DNA of 64,000 nucleotides from Desulfosporosinus shakirovi (GTDB lineage: Bacteria; Bacillota; Desulfitobacteriia; Desulfitobacteriales; Desulfitobacteriaceae): contig NZ_JAJDOO010000011.1 of assembly GCF_020595055.1 (NCBI RefSeq), forward strand, positions 62,001 through 126,000. The letters run 5' to 3'. Of the stretch, positions 1 through 8,951 are shown in pieces (position 1 is the stretch's first letter; every line of letters begins with the position of its first letter). The notes beneath the pieces were generated by a model that searched no databases, had not been told where the DNA came from, and was given only the letters and a program-made list of their open reading frames with translations. The translations under genes and the position numbers were made by a program.

Positions 1-235
1 TCCCTGCATTGACGAACTCAACCACCAAAACTGTTGTCGCAGCACTGCTTTGAAAAGCAACCGTCATAACCATCCCTAACAAAACAGCCATAAAGGGTTT
101 CTTGGTAAGTGATTGGAGAATTTCTTTTAGACGGTGTGCGGCAAATTTTTGCAGGGCATCAGATGTTGTCTGTACCCCATACATAAAGAGGCCCAATCCG
201 CCCAGAAATACTAAGATCGTACCAAACCAACTTAT
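1..235 (-). CDS. Na+/phosphate symporter family protein, N-terminal part (truncated by window edge)
   Basis: The minus-strand reading frame runs off the left edge. It encodes a hydrophobic N-terminus (WFGTILVFLGGLGLFMYGVQ), an amphipathic stretch (DALQKFAAHRLKEIL), and then the QSSAATT signature typical of the Na/Pi cotransporter family PF02690 (NptA/YjbB). That family imports phosphate or regulates PhoU-linked phosphate efflux at the membrane. About 78 residues are visible. The start is odd: a good Shine-Dalgarno (AAAGGAG, plus 247-253) is followed 10 nt later by ATA in frame at 233-235. Upstream in frame there is a TGA, and no ATG, GTG or TTG occurs until well inside the first membrane segment. 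An ATA start or a sequencing error are the options. Family assignment is firm; the start is uncertain. Confidence 0.75.
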   Translation of the reverse strand, partial: MSWFGTILVFLGGLGLFMYGVQTTSDALQKFAAHRLKEILQSLTKKPFMAVLLGMVMTVAFQSSAATTVLVVEFVNAG

Positions 236-298
236 CTGCGTTCAACTCCTTTGACAATGACCAGCCTCTCAATTACATATTTATAAAACTTGGTTACC

Positions 299-381
299 GC
301 CTATCCCAGGCGATGTCCATGACTCGAACAGGGATGTTCGAGGCTAGAGCAGCGCCATGATGGTGAGGTGCAGCGATAGGC
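299..381. repeat. Dispersed intergenic hairpin repeat, copy A
   Basis: Ends form an inverted pair, GCCTATC (299-305) and GATAGGC (375-381). The core at 308-357 contains CCATGACTCGAACA, GGGA, TGTTCGAGG, then CTAGAGCAGCG. The TCGAACA/TGTTCGA halves pair around a short loop. The same core words recur at 21106-21218, 31415-31466 and 48369-48413, and a piece recurs inside a gene at 6673-6695. Confidence 0.6.
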
Positions 382-460
382 CCAGATGCCGGATGGGCCA
401 AGCCTTCCTGCAACTAGTCCTGGCTGGCGAGTCAATTAATACGTTCTAATTAGTATTAGA

Positions 461-507
461 AAAAAGCCGCAAATAAACCCGTCTAAAACGGATAAATTTG
501 CGGCTTT
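461..507 (-). terminator. Rho-independent terminator of rpoN
   Basis: A 12-bp stem AAAGCCGCAAAT/ATTTGCGGCTTT (463-474 and 496-507) has an inner CCGT/ACGG stem. Read on the minus strand it is followed by a run of six T residues, so it terminates leftward transcription from rpoN. Confidence 0.85.
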
Positions 508-691
508 CTATAACTCCAGCCTTAAATATTAAGTTAAAAATTCCCAAATATAGATATTGCTATAATATATGTATTTTCAGAATTTAGCAATTAACTTTTC
601 ATCATTGTTGGTACTGTCACTTCACGCCGTCACGTCAACTTGCCGTCATACATTTCCGTTCTCATCCCCCGCTACTTCTCCCTCGCGCCCC

Positions 692-2092
692 CTAATACCT
701 CTTCCTGACTGTCGTCGCCGCAATTCCCAACTCGTCACGGTACTTTGCAACTGTCCGTCTAGAAATCTCCATATCTCTAGCCTTTAGAAGGTCTGCTAAT
801 TTCTGATCAGAGTAAGGACATTTAGGATTCTCTGAGGCGATGATGTCACGCAGAACTAATTTAATAACATCAGTAGTTACGCCTGAGTCATTTTGAGTAC
901 CACGCCCCATGCTATTGGCAAAAAAGAATTTGAATTCGAAAATCCCACGGGGAGTTTGAACGTATTTATGGGCAGTTGCTCGGCTGACCGTCGACTCATG
1001 AACTCCAATTTCGTCTGCGATATCTCTTAAGGTAAGCGGTTTTAGATGACGAATTCCGCTGCGGAGGAATTCATTTTGCCATTTTACGATAGCATCCGCT
1101 ACTTTATATAGAGTTAGACGCCGTTGCTCAATACTTCGTATGAGCCAGGCAGCAGCATTTAATTTCTGTTCAACAAATTTGCGAGTGTCAGTTCCTTCAT
1201 CCTGGCTCAAGGCATCACGGTATGCCTTATTGACTCCTAAGCGCGGGACAGTAATATCATTAACAAGAATAATGAATTCGCCTTCAATCTCTTCAATAAC
1301 TACATCTGGGACTATATAACGAACTTCCCCCGGGCCAGAAAAACGGAGACCCGGTTTAGGGTCGAGCTTCCTTACTGAGTCAGCCAATTCTTGAACTCGA
1401 CTTAGCGAAACTTTCAAAGCGTGGGCAATTCGTTGCAACCGCCCTGCTGCCAAGTCTTCCAAATGCTTCAAAAACTCTGGTAATTCAGGAGGGCAATAAA
1501 TCAGGAGGGGTAATTGCAGCGAAAGACATTCCTCCAAATTCCGTGCCCCAACACCCAATGGATCCAGACTCTGAACTGCTGTCAACGCGTCTTCGACCTC
1601 TGGGAGGGAAACATCCATTTCCCGAACAATATCGTCTAACGACAATGTAAGATATCCTTTGTCATTCAGATTCCCGATAATATATTCCGCGATATCTAAA
1701 GAACAGGTGACCTTTTGAACATGGAGTTGTTCCAGTAAATGTTCCTGAAGGGTCGGGGCAGCCGCAATAAAGGGATCAAACCGTTGTTTGTCTTCTGTAA
1801 TCACTCGTTCTTGGCGAACTCGATTTTCATCCTGGTCATGAAAATAATCCTGCCAGTCAACTTCCCATTTGTCAATGGGAAGGCTTTCCTCCACTACAGG
1901 AGGCTCTGCTTCTACCTTACTGTCCGTACTTTCTTCTAGATTTTCCAGTAAAGGATTCTCCAAAAGCTGTTCCTCAACATACGTGGAAAGGTCAAGTGCG
2001 GACAACTGCAAAATCGTAATTGCTTGGCGCAATTCTGGGGTCATAATGAGTTTTTGGGTTTGCTCGAGACTCAGACCATAACCTAACCGCAC
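692..2092 (-). CDS. rpoN: RNA polymerase sigma-54 factor
   Basis: Sigma-54 directs RNA polymerase to -24/-12 promoters and needs an AAA+ activator for open-complex formation. The 466-aa protein has the glutamine/leucine-rich activator-interaction region I at residues 1-50 (LEQTQKLIMTPELRQAI), a core-binding middle part, a helix-turn-helix (LRDIADEIGVHESTVSRA, roughly 350-370), and the RpoN box RRTVAKYRDE near 445-454 just before the C-terminus. GTG at 2092 is chosen because TAGGGGGG precedes it by about 6 nt. It is the last gene of the leftward run after whiA, with its own terminator. No sigma-54 activator or -24/-12 promoter was recognised in the window, so its targets are elsewhere. Confidence 0.97.
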   Translation of the reverse strand: MRLGYGLSLEQTQKLIMTPELRQAITILQLSALDLSTYVEEQLLENPLLENLEESTDSKVEAEPPVVEESLPIDKWEVDWQDYFHDQDENRVRQERVITEDKQRFDPFIAAAPTLQEHLLEQLHVQKVTCSLDIAEYIIGNLNDKGYLTLSLDDIVREMDVSLPEVEDALTAVQSLDPLGVGARNLEECLSLQLPLLIYCPPELPEFLKHLEDLAAGRLQRIAHALKVSLSRVQELADSVRKLDPKPGLRFSGPGEVRYIVPDVVIEEIEGEFIILVNDITVPRLGVNKAYRDALSQDEGTDTRKFVEQKLNAAAWLIRSIEQRRLTLYKVADAIVKWQNEFLRSGIRHLKPLTLRDIADEIGVHESTVSRATAHKYVQTPRGIFEFKFFFANSMGRGTQNDSGVTTDVIKLVLRDIIASENPKCPYSDQKLADLLKARDMEISRRTVAKYRDELGIAATTVRKRY

Positions 2093-2134
2093 CTTATTCC
2101 CCCCTAAATCTATATTTATTCTATCCTTCCATTT

Positions 2135-3079
2135 TTAAGTTCCCATTTTCTGGTTCCTAATTCGATCTGCTAACTCATCGATTTTTCTCATTCGATGATT
2201 GACTCCAGATTTCCCTACCTTAGGTCGCAACATTTCTCCAAGTTCCTTTAAACTGGCTTCCGAGTAAGCTAACCGCAACTCAGCTATCTCTCGCAAGTTG
2301 GGTGGCAAAGACTGAAGCCCAATCGTATCGGCAATAAATTGAATGTTCTCCAATTGCCGTACAGCCGCATCAACAATTTTGTCAAGATTAGCAGTCTCGC
2401 AATTAACTAGGCGATTTACTTGATTTCGCACATCTTTAAGAACTCGAACATTTTCAAATTCTAATAAAGCATGATGAGCTCCGATGAAACCAAGAAAATC
2501 CACAATATGTTCACTCTCCTTGAGATATACCACATACCAATGCTTGCGCATGCTCACCTTAGCACCTAGTTTAAATCTATTGATTAATTGACATAACTCT
2601 TTGGCATGTTGTTCATCATTACTGACAATTTCAAGATGATAGGTACCTTCCGGATTATTGATCGACCCCCCCGCTAAGAAGGCTCCTCTCAAATAGGCCT
2701 TTTGATCACAACGCTTTTTAATAAGACCCGGTGCAATTCCCAAGTAAATTTGGCCCTTACTATCAACTAGACCTAAGCGCTGTAAGTCCTCCAGTCCGCG
2801 GGGATGGATTCTAACCAGGTATGAATTGTTTTTGCGAAGTCTCAGCTTGCGTCGTACCACAATATCCACCTGGCGCTTTAGAACATCTTTGGCTAAACGA
2901 TAAATCTTACGAGCTACAGGTGCACTCTCTGTGATCACATTCAGAGTATATTGTTGATTTGCACTAATTTGCAGTGTTCCATCCATACGGACTAAAGCCG
3001 CTAATTCTGCTAAATCACAACAAGGTTTCTGACAGTCTAAGCGGGCAAGTTCTTCTTTCGTAACAGCACTAAAGGACAA
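2135..3079 (-). CDS. whiA: DNA-binding protein WhiA
   Basis: WhiA is a conserved Gram-positive regulator of division and sporulation. In Bacillus it also influences chromosome segregation and does not behave as a simple transcription factor. The 314-aa protein has the LAGLIDADG-like N-terminal fold without endonuclease residues ([20 protein letters not shown], about 128-147) and the C-terminal helix-turn-helix domain ([23 protein letters not shown] and following, about 262-310). TTG at 3079 is the likely start, with a G-rich ribosome site about 8 nt upstream. It follows yvcK and rapZ in the order rapZ-yvcK-whiA known from Bacillus, separated from yvcK by 127 bp that carry a repeat fragment. 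Confidence 0.96.
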   Translation of the reverse strand: MSFSAVTKEELARLDCQKPCCDLAELAALVRMDGTLQISANQQYTLNVITESAPVARKIYRLAKDVLKRQVDIVVRRKLRLRKNNSYLVRIHPRGLEDLQRLGLVDSKGQIYLGIAPGLIKKRCDQKAYLRGAFLAGGSINNPEGTYHLEIVSNDEQHAKELCQLINRFKLGAKVSMRKHWYVVYLKESEHIVDFLGFIGAHHALLEFENVRVLKDVRNQVNRLVNCETANLDKIVDAAVRQLENIQFIADTIGLQSLPPNLREIAELRLAYSEASLKELGEMLRPKVGKSGVNHRMRKIDELADRIRNQKMGT

Positions 3080-3102
3080 TTCTCCAGCCCCCCCTATCTC
3101 GT

Positions 3103-3130
3103 GGTTCGATGTTCGAGATTCGTGGTTAGA
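3103..3130. repeat. Short repeat fragment between whiA and yvcK (subtype 2)
   Basis: GGTTCGATGTTCGAG followed by ATTCGTGGTTAGA closely resembles 10909-10935 upstream of the HAD gene. It shares GATGTTCGAG and GGTTAGA words with the larger hairpin repeat family. It looks like a degenerate member. Confidence 0.4.
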
Positions 3131-3206
3131 TTACTAAGTCCAATCATCGATAATTACACGAATTTTATCCTAGCCGTGTTGTAACTCCATCTTAAAAAGA
3201 TTCCTC

Positions 3207-4580
3207 TTATAACTCTTTTCGAAGTTTCCGTGTGAGTAAATAGGCATCAACTAAAGCAATACGTTCTCCTATTGGTTTTAAACGAAAAAGTAACCGAATG
3301 AGTTCCTTCGCCAGTCGATCCGAATCGTGACGTACGACATTCCTCTCCTGGACTAAATTCGCTTCAAAATACTTCGCACCTAAATGCTGAACCATTTTAG
3401 GATCAGTAACCACCGGAACAGCTTCTTCCTTACTGTAGCGTTTTAAAAGCGGTGCAGTAATTTCACCACGGGAGGCAAGCACTGCATCTACAAAGCCTGC
3501 ACCACAGTGATCCAGAATCGCTTGCAGGTGATCGGAGACTTTATAGCCATCTGTTTCCCCTTTTTCTGTCATAACATTACATACATAAACACAGGGAGCG
3601 CTGGCTTCTCGAATCTTTTCTCTAAGTCCTAAGACCAATAAATTTGGCAAAACACTGGTATAGAGACTTCCTGGTCCTAAAACTATAAGGTCTGCTTCTT
3701 CAATTGCCTGTATGGCTTCTGGTAAAGGGGTACAATCACTAGGCTCCAGATAGACTCTCTTTATTTTACCCTCAGTGACTCGAATCGAAGTCTCCCCAAC
3801 TACACGGGTTCCGTCTTCAAAATCTGCCATAAGGACTACTTGATCCAAGGTAGTAGGAAACACCTTGCCACGGAGTGCAAACACTTTGCCGACCTGTTCA
3901 ATTCCCTTTTGAAAATCGCCAAAGGTATCGGTTAATCCTGCTAAAAGCAAGTTACCCAAACTATGTCCTTCAAGAGCTCCACTTTCAAAGCGATAAGAAA
4001 AGAGAGTATCCATGATCTCCTCTGTCTCAGCCAATGCGACCATGCAATTGCGTACATCTCCGGGTGGTTGTATGCCCAATTCATCACGTAGTTTTCCAGA
4101 ACTTCCCCCATCATCCGAAACTGTCACAATGGCAGTAAGATTACAGGTGTATTCTTTAAGACCACGCAAGAGGGCAGAAAGCCCGGTTCCCCCACCAACC
4201 ACCACAATCTTCGGTCCCCTTTTCAAATGATGGCGGGAATAGATCCTATCCACAATTCTCACTTCATTTTCCGGGAGCACAGAAGAAATAATCGAATAAA
4301 GCATACGTTTAAAACCAACGATAATCGCAAAAATTCCCAGGGCGCTAATAATTGCGCCAGTCGGCACGGCAATATGCTTAGTACTACCCGTCAATTGGTA
4401 AATAACCTCTCGGAATTGCAACTCCGCATAGCCGATAGCCACCCCATCATTCATGACGGAAAATCCTGTTGCAAAAAGGAAGATTCCCAGAACGGCGAGG
4501 ATAAACCACCTTTTTACTTTCAAATCGGGGTAAAGCCATTTTAGATATCGATAAAAGGGTTCGTATCTTTTTGGGTTCAT
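3207..4580 (-). CDS. yvcK: YvcK/GlmR family gluconeogenesis factor with N-terminal membrane anchor
   Basis: YvcK binds UDP-GlcNAc and in Bacillus stimulates GlmS to route carbon into cell-wall precursors; it is needed for growth on gluconeogenic carbon. The 457-aa protein carries two predicted membrane helices (about 24-50 and 75-95) absent from the Bacillus form. The CofD-like catalytic fold follows, with VVVGGGTGLSALLRGL near 125-140, SDDGGSSGKLR, and PPGDVRNC. The ATG at 4580 overlaps the rapZ stop (ATGA), implying translational coupling. Membrane-anchored versions are common in Clostridia. Family assignment is very secure; the precise substrate is inferred. Confidence 0.95.
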   Translation of the reverse strand: MNPKRYEPFYRYLKWLYPDLKVKRWFILAVLGIFLFATGFSVMNDGVAIGYAELQFREVIYQLTGSTKHIAVPTGAIISALGIFAIIVGFKRMLYSIISSVLPENEVRIVDRIYSRHHLKRGPKIVVVGGGTGLSALLRGLKEYTCNLTAIVTVSDDGGSSGKLRDELGIQPPGDVRNCMVALAETEEIMDTLFSYRFESGALEGHSLGNLLLAGLTDTFGDFQKGIEQVGKVFALRGKVFPTTLDQVVLMADFEDGTRVVGETSIRVTEGKIKRVYLEPSDCTPLPEAIQAIEEADLIVLGPGSLYTSVLPNLLVLGLREKIREASAPCVYVCNVMTEKGETDGYKVSDHLQAILDHCGAGFVDAVLASRGEITAPLLKRYSKEEAVPVVTDPKMVQHLGAKYFEANLVQERNVVRHDSDRLAKELIRLLFRLKPIGERIALVDAYLLTRKLRKEL

Positions 4581-5470
4581 CGCGTTATTCCACGCTTTTG
4601 GTTTTTTATAGCATCCCTGTGCTTAACAGTGATGGCATAATCACGTTCTATTAAAAAACTCCCTACTCTTTCTGCAATAGCAACGGAGCGATGTTGTCCA
4701 CCCGTACAACCAATCCCAATGACCAAATGAGTTTTTCCTTCTCTAATATAATTGGGAAGGATGAACTCCAATAAATCCAAGTATTTTTCCATAAATTCCT
4801 GGGCCATTTGATTGCCAAAGACATAGTCTTTGACTAATTCATGCTCCCCAGTTAGAGGACGTAATGATTCCACGTAAAAAGGGTTCGGGAGAAACCGTAC
4901 ATCCATAACCAAGTCTGCATCCATGGGCATTCCATATTTAAAGCCAAAGGATATCACTGAAACAGCCATTTGGCCTAACCCCTGAGCTTTACAAAAAAGC
5001 TCCGCTACTTGACTGCGAAGTTGCTGGGAACTCAAGTTGGAAGTGTCTATAATGTTATCTGCCCGAATCCTAAGTTCTTCCAGTTGTTGCCGTTCCGCCT
5101 GAATTCCATCTAATACTCGCCCCTGTGGAGAGAGCGGGTGCCTGCGTCTTGATTCTTTATAACGACGAATTAGGGTTTCATCCGATGCATCGAGAAAGAG
5201 CACTTCCAGACGGAAGCCTTCCTTCTCCAGATTGTTTAAAGCTTCACTGAGCGAAGAAAAGAATTCCCCACCTCGCAGATCACAAACAATTGCTGCTTTA
5301 GAAACCTTTCCTCTGGACTGAGCGCAAAGCTCCGCAAATTTGACCAGAAAAGTAGGGGGTAAATTATCCACACAGAAAAACCCCTGGTCTTCAAGGCTTT
5401 GCATAGCCTGAGTTCTTCCAGCTCCTGATAAGCCAGTAATAACAATAAGTTCTAATCCTTGTTTATTCAT
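4577..5470 (-). CDS. rapZ: RapZ/YvcJ family nucleotide-binding protein
   Basis: RapZ proteins bind nucleotides. In enterobacteria RapZ binds the GlmZ sRNA, and in Bacillus YvcJ is a GTPase/ATPase linked to competence. The 297-aa form starts at the ATG at 5470, directly after AGGAGGTG, rather than at the longer upstream frame that overlaps the lipoprotein gene. It has the N-terminal P-loop region at 13-20, the FCVDNLPP motif, DASDETLIRRYKESRR, and the C-terminal GCTGGQHRSV motif. The P-loop reads GLSGAGRT: the Walker A lysine is replaced by arginine at residue 19. It is translationally coupled to yvcK through a 4-nt overlap. Confidence 0.95.
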   Translation of the reverse strand: MNKQGLELIVITGLSGAGRTQAMQSLEDQGFFCVDNLPPTFLVKFAELCAQSRGKVSKAAIVCDLRGGEFFSSLSEALNNLEKEGFRLEVLFLDASDETLIRRYKESRRRHPLSPQGRVLDGIQAERQQLEELRIRADNIIDTSNLSSQQLRSQVAELFCKAQGLGQMAVSVISFGFKYGMPMDADLVMDVRFLPNPFYVESLRPLTGEHELVKDYVFGNQMAQEFMEKYLDLLEFILPNYIREGKTHLVIGIGCTGGQHRSVAIAERVGSFLIERDYAITVKHRDAIKNQKRGITR

Positions 5471-5492
5471 TTTTTCACCTCCTCTTATTTTA

Positions 5493-6719
5493 TTATGGCT
5501 GCCCCTTAACCGATAAAACTTTTCCGGCTTGCTCTTGGGCATTATTTAGCGCATCCTCAGGAGTGGCATTCCCTGCCAAGACATTACTCCATGCTTCATT
5601 TTGCAAGGGTATCAACTTCCATTCCTGTCCGTTCCCCTCCAAAACCCAGGCTTTGGACAGAGCAATATTTGCCTGAGGAAACACGCCTTTCTGAGCTTCC
5701 GGACGTCCATAATAACTCATATTAGCTGGAAGAAGACTTCCAGCAGCCTGCATCGCTGCTTCAACTTCTGATGAGAGCAATGCCTTTTCAACCTTTTGAA
5801 TAGCATCCAGCATCGCTGGAGTGGTTTTAATTGCGGAATTAGCAATTCCTAACGTTGTCCCTATCAGGGCTTGCCCTTGTCCGCCCAACAAATCGGAAAG
5901 AGGCATGCTTCCCCACGGGACATTTAATTGTGTCAACTGTTTTGCGGTACTGGCTCCTGCGATAACATAGGGTGTTTGACCATTAGCAAATGCGGTCAGA
6001 GCGGCCAGATCAACACGAAGGACGTTCGTACTCCGCCAAGTTAAGATTTGTTGAAGAAAGGCCAAATTGTTTGGATCATTTAAGCTAATATTTCCGGCAT
6101 TCATCAACCGCCCACCCTGCCCATTCCACCATGCTGAAAGTGTGGCGGTATCTGGAGAGGCAATAGAAATCCCATTGACGGAGAACAGCTCCGCCAGACT
6201 GGCCGGCACTGAAGCAGTGTCCGTTCTAAAATAGAGCAAAGGAATATCCGTCATCCAAGGAAGTGCATAATCCACCTCTCCAAATCGAAAGGCGGCTAAT
6301 GTTGCAGGAAAGGCCTCTTTATCATTATGTGCGGCAGGGGCCAATGCGCCTTGCCCATAAAGCTCATGGATAATATCTCTTGAAGCTATAAAAATCTCCG
6401 GGCCTTCCCCACCTGCTTCTGCTTGGTAGGAAAAGGCGGCAAAGTTCTGAGTCGGCACATAGTTAAGTTTTACGATAACCTCAGGATTTGTCTTTACAAT
6501 CGTTTGAACCTGACCCTCTAAGGCATCCGCCTCTGCCCCTTGCAAAGAATGCCAGATGTCCACAACTGAGGGGGCCGGTCCACCTGGTTGTCCCGTCTGA
6601 GGAGCAGACGAACACCCGGTGACAAGAATGAAACTGACCAGTATACAGAAAACTTGGCTAACGCCAAGCCGCCAGGCGCTGTCCATGACTTGAACCGCAC
6701 TCCATTCATGATTCTTCAT
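5493..6719 (-). CDS. Extracellular solute-binding lipoprotein, family 1 (orphan)
   Basis: This resembles carbohydrate-type ABC transporter binding proteins (PF01547/PF13416): a lipobox LVTGC with Cys36 as the lipidation site, then a Ser/Pro/Gly linker, then VVDIWHSLQGAEADALEGQV and FEGxxY-like features. It is 408 aa with no permease or ATPase adjacent, so it is an orphan or works with a distant transporter. The first about 20 residues (MKNHEWSAVQVMDSAWRLGV) are unusual for a signal peptide. Plus 6673-6695 matches a dispersed repeat copy at 308-330 in 21 of 23 positions. A start at the ATG at 6686 is possible; the ATG at 6719 overlaps the upstream stop by 14 nt and has GAAGG at a 9-nt spacing. 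Confidence 0.8.
   Translation of the reverse strand: MKNHEWSAVQVMDSAWRLGVSQVFCILVSFILVTGCSSAPQTGQPGGPAPSVVDIWHSLQGAEADALEGQVQTIVKTNPEVIVKLNYVPTQNFAAFSYQAEAGGEGPEIFIASRDIIHELYGQGALAPAAHNDKEAFPATLAAFRFGEVDYALPWMTDIPLLYFRTDTASVPASLAELFSVNGISIASPDTATLSAWWNGQGGRLMNAGNISLNDPNNLAFLQQILTWRSTNVLRVDLAALTAFANGQTPYVIAGASTAKQLTQLNVPWGSMPLSDLLGGQGQALIGTTLGIANSAIKTTPAMLDAIQKVEKALLSSEVEAAMQAAGSLLPANMSYYGRPEAQKGVFPQANIALSKAWVLEGNGQEWKLIPLQNEAWSNVLAGNATPEDALNNAQEQAGKVLSVKGQP
6673..6695. repeat. Repeat fragment embedded in lipoprotein coding sequence, copy E
   Basis: CAGGCGCTGTCCATGACTTG plus AAC differs from 308-330 (CAGGCGATGTCCATGACTCG plus AAC) at only two positions. Here the repeat lies inside the reading frame of the lipoprotein and encodes roughly VQVMDSAW. 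A CTTGGC/GCCAAG hairpin lies immediately to its left (6655-6670). Confidence 0.5.
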
Positions 6720-8475
6720 ATCGGTAGGCCTTCACTTTCCCCTGTTGATAGTGAAAAAGATACCAACAAGGTCTGTTGGATTCTTGTAGTAAATCCGACG
6801 TAAAATATGCAATCGCTGTATTGCGATTCCACTGCCGCCGGTCCATTTTTTTAACCTCTGGAATTATCATCTCCCAATAAGCATCCTTGCGGATCTTATC
6901 CTGCATTGTCTTCCACTGATCTGTTCTCTTCTCCAGCTCCAGGCTGTTTTCATCTTGTAAATAGTTAGGGATGATATTCGGACGTTCCCACATGTAATAA
7001 TCAAACCTCAGTGCGTCACGGATTATATTCCATGGAAGGATGTCCATCCCTTCCCTTTTTTCGGTGTTCTGTACGTCTTGGAGAAATTCCCACAGTTTAT
7101 CAAAGAGGGCTTTGCCTTGCCACTGGCGGGAAAACCAATCCTTCTTGTGCCAAAGCTCTGCAAACTTATGATAAAAATCAAAGGGGGTCGGAAAGAGTTT
7201 GAGTCCATGTCGTAAGGCGTGCTCAAACTTCCCTGAATTATAATATTTATCCAAAATACTTTCCATGCGTTGCAATTGAAGTATTTCATTATGTGATAAG
7301 TCCTTAGTCTCCAAAATTGTATAGGGTGGGTCAGGTACGAACAAGAGTCCATAGCGACTGCTTTGCAACCGCAAACCAGATCCTTTAAGGACTTTGAGAA
7401 AGCCTAGCTGAAGCATATCCGGATCTGTCTCATATACCTCATTAAATGACATCCGAAAGTTTAGCCAGTTTTCCTCAGGTAATCCAGCGATCAGGTCTAA
7501 GTGAAGCGGTATTCCCAAGCACCGCATTTCAGCTATATATTTCCTCCACTCCTCAAACCTTTGTGGACGTGAAACTATCTTAAGCGTTGGCTGGTGTGTA
7601 GATTGTACTCCTATTTCTAATTGAACTAATCCCCGTGGATAATTTCTGAGGTAGTCCATCCATTCCGCATCTAATAAATCTCCTGCCATTTCGCAATGAA
7701 CTCGAATCGACTTGGCATCAGAGTGCAGCTCACTTTCTTCTCGTACAATGTCTAAAATTCCAAGAGCATGCCGTTTATTGGCATTGAAGGTTCGGTCCAC
7801 AAACTTTATGGTTCGGGCACCATTTTTCAACAACTGACGGAACGTCTTTCGAAACCTCTCAAGCTCCAAAAAACGGACTCCTTGAAAAGTAGAGGATAAG
7901 CAATACTGACAGTTAAAAGGGCATCCCCTAGTCGTCTCAACATAGACCAACCGGCCTGTGAAGTTTTCGTCTTCAGTATAAGGAAACGGCAGCTCGTTCA
8001 TGCTAAGAGGGCTGAATGGAGCGGGATTAACCATAATTTTCCCGTTCTTTGTCCAAGCAATACCTTGAACATGAGAGGGATCACGACCATCCTGCCACGT
8101 CTTTAACAGCTCTAAAAAGGTTTTTTCCCCTTCACCCATAACAAGAGCATCTATTTCAGGATGCTCCAGGAGAAACTCCTCAGCTTCGAAGGATACTTCC
8201 GGGCCCCCTAAAACAAATCGAGTATTCGGACAGACAGGGCGAAGCTGTCTAATCACCTCCACAGTCTCTTTCAGGTTCCAAATATAACATGAAAAACCAA
8301 CGACATCGGCCTTGGCTTCATAAATCTCCCCTGCAATTCGATCCAGGTGATCGTTAATGCTAAATTCTTTAAGCAAAACATCCGGGTATGACGTACGAAC
8401 TCCCTCTCGCAAATAACGAAGGGCTAAATTCGTATGAATATATTTCGCATTGAGGGCAACCAAAAGAATATTCAA
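6706..8475 (-). CDS. B12-binding domain radical SAM protein (DUF4080 type)
   Basis: This 589-aa protein has a cobalamin-binding N-terminal domain (MNILLVALNAKYIHTNLALR, FVLGGPEVSF about 88-96), then a radical SAM core with the 4Fe-4S motif CPFNCQYC (Cys185, Cys189, Cys192). The C-terminal region resembles DUF4080. Such enzymes use S-adenosylmethionine and often methylate or rearrange unactivated carbons; the substrate here is unknown. TTG at 8475 is chosen because AAGGGGG lies 8 nt upstream and the protein then begins with the usual NILLVALNAKY. The longer frame to 8565 lacks a ribosome site. It overlaps the downstream lipoprotein gene by 14 nt, so the two are probably co-expressed. Confidence 0.87.
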   Translation of the reverse strand: MNILLVALNAKYIHTNLALRYLREGVRTSYPDVLLKEFSINDHLDRIAGEIYEAKADVVGFSCYIWNLKETVEVIRQLRPVCPNTRFVLGGPEVSFEAEEFLLEHPEIDALVMGEGEKTFLELLKTWQDGRDPSHVQGIAWTKNGKIMVNPAPFSPLSMNELPFPYTEDENFTGRLVYVETTRGCPFNCQYCLSSTFQGVRFLELERFRKTFRQLLKNGARTIKFVDRTFNANKRHALGILDIVREESELHSDAKSIRVHCEMAGDLLDAEWMDYLRNYPRGLVQLEIGVQSTHQPTLKIVSRPQRFEEWRKYIAEMRCLGIPLHLDLIAGLPEENWLNFRMSFNEVYETDPDMLQLGFLKVLKGSGLRLQSSRYGLLFVPDPPYTILETKDLSHNEILQLQRMESILDKYYNSGKFEHALRHGLKLFPTPFDFYHKFAELWHKKDWFSRQWQGKALFDKLWEFLQDVQNTEKREGMDILPWNIIRDALRFDYYMWERPNIIPNYLQDENSLELEKRTDQWKTMQDKIRKDAYWEMIIPEVKKMDRRQWNRNTAIAYFTSDLLQESNRPCWYLFHYQQGKVKAYRYEES

Positions 8476-8951
8476 AATCGCAACCCCCTTCCGCCTTAAG
8501 TATAGCGGTTTAACGCCCCTAATGCAATTGTTATGCCAGATTGATAAGGCATAACGAGACAACAATAACGTCTTCAGAAGGATTAATTATTCTGGAATAC
8601 GAGGCTAATTATCCAATTATTTAGAATTAAGATACACACGCTGATACATTTCCGATCTTAATTCAATCCTGGATGTTAATTTAAATACACGATTAAATCA
8701 TTAGCAAACTAACTTCAAGGTTAGAACACAGTCACAACTTAAACAAGAATGGTGAAATGAAAACAAAAAAGGTGCCTATCAATAAATTGATACAGGCACC
8801 TTTTTCGTACTCATTGGCAAGCCGCAACTTTCGGCGTAATCTTTCCGAAGGAGTATCCTTGTTCTTTTCGGAAATAATCAAACTCTATTTTCCTGAATTC
8901 AAACTCACAATAGTATTTCTTTACCTAACTCCATGATTTAAAGTTTTCCTT
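8476..8951. other. 476-bp spacer between the FMN dehydrogenase and the radical SAM gene
   Basis: The spacer holds the terminator of the upstream dehydrogenase gene (8766-8805) and about 290 bp of AT-rich DNA that must include the radical SAM promoter. No ORF or further repeat was recognised. Confidence 0.6.
8766..8805 (-). terminator. Rho-independent terminator
   Basis: GGTGCCT (8771-8777) pairs with AGGCACC (8794-8800), extended by an inner ATCAAT/ATTGAT stem and flanked by A-run and T-run. Minus-strand T-run TTTTTTG supports termination of the FMN dehydrogenase transcript 150 bp past its stop; it could act in both directions. Confidence 0.8.

Larger units (their letters stand above)
236..691. 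other. 456-bp spacer downstream of rpoN: terminator plus one copy of a dispersed hairpin repeat
   Basis: No credible gene lies here; a 72-codon plus-strand ORF entering from 569 is antisense to the end of rpoN. The spacer holds an rpoN terminator at 461-507 and a repeat copy at 299-381. The rest (508-691) is AT-rich and I see no further structure. Confidence 0.7.

Noticed and set aside
569-787. 72-codon plus-strand ORF over the end of rpoN
   Set aside because: Antisense to a well-supported gene, no ribosome site.
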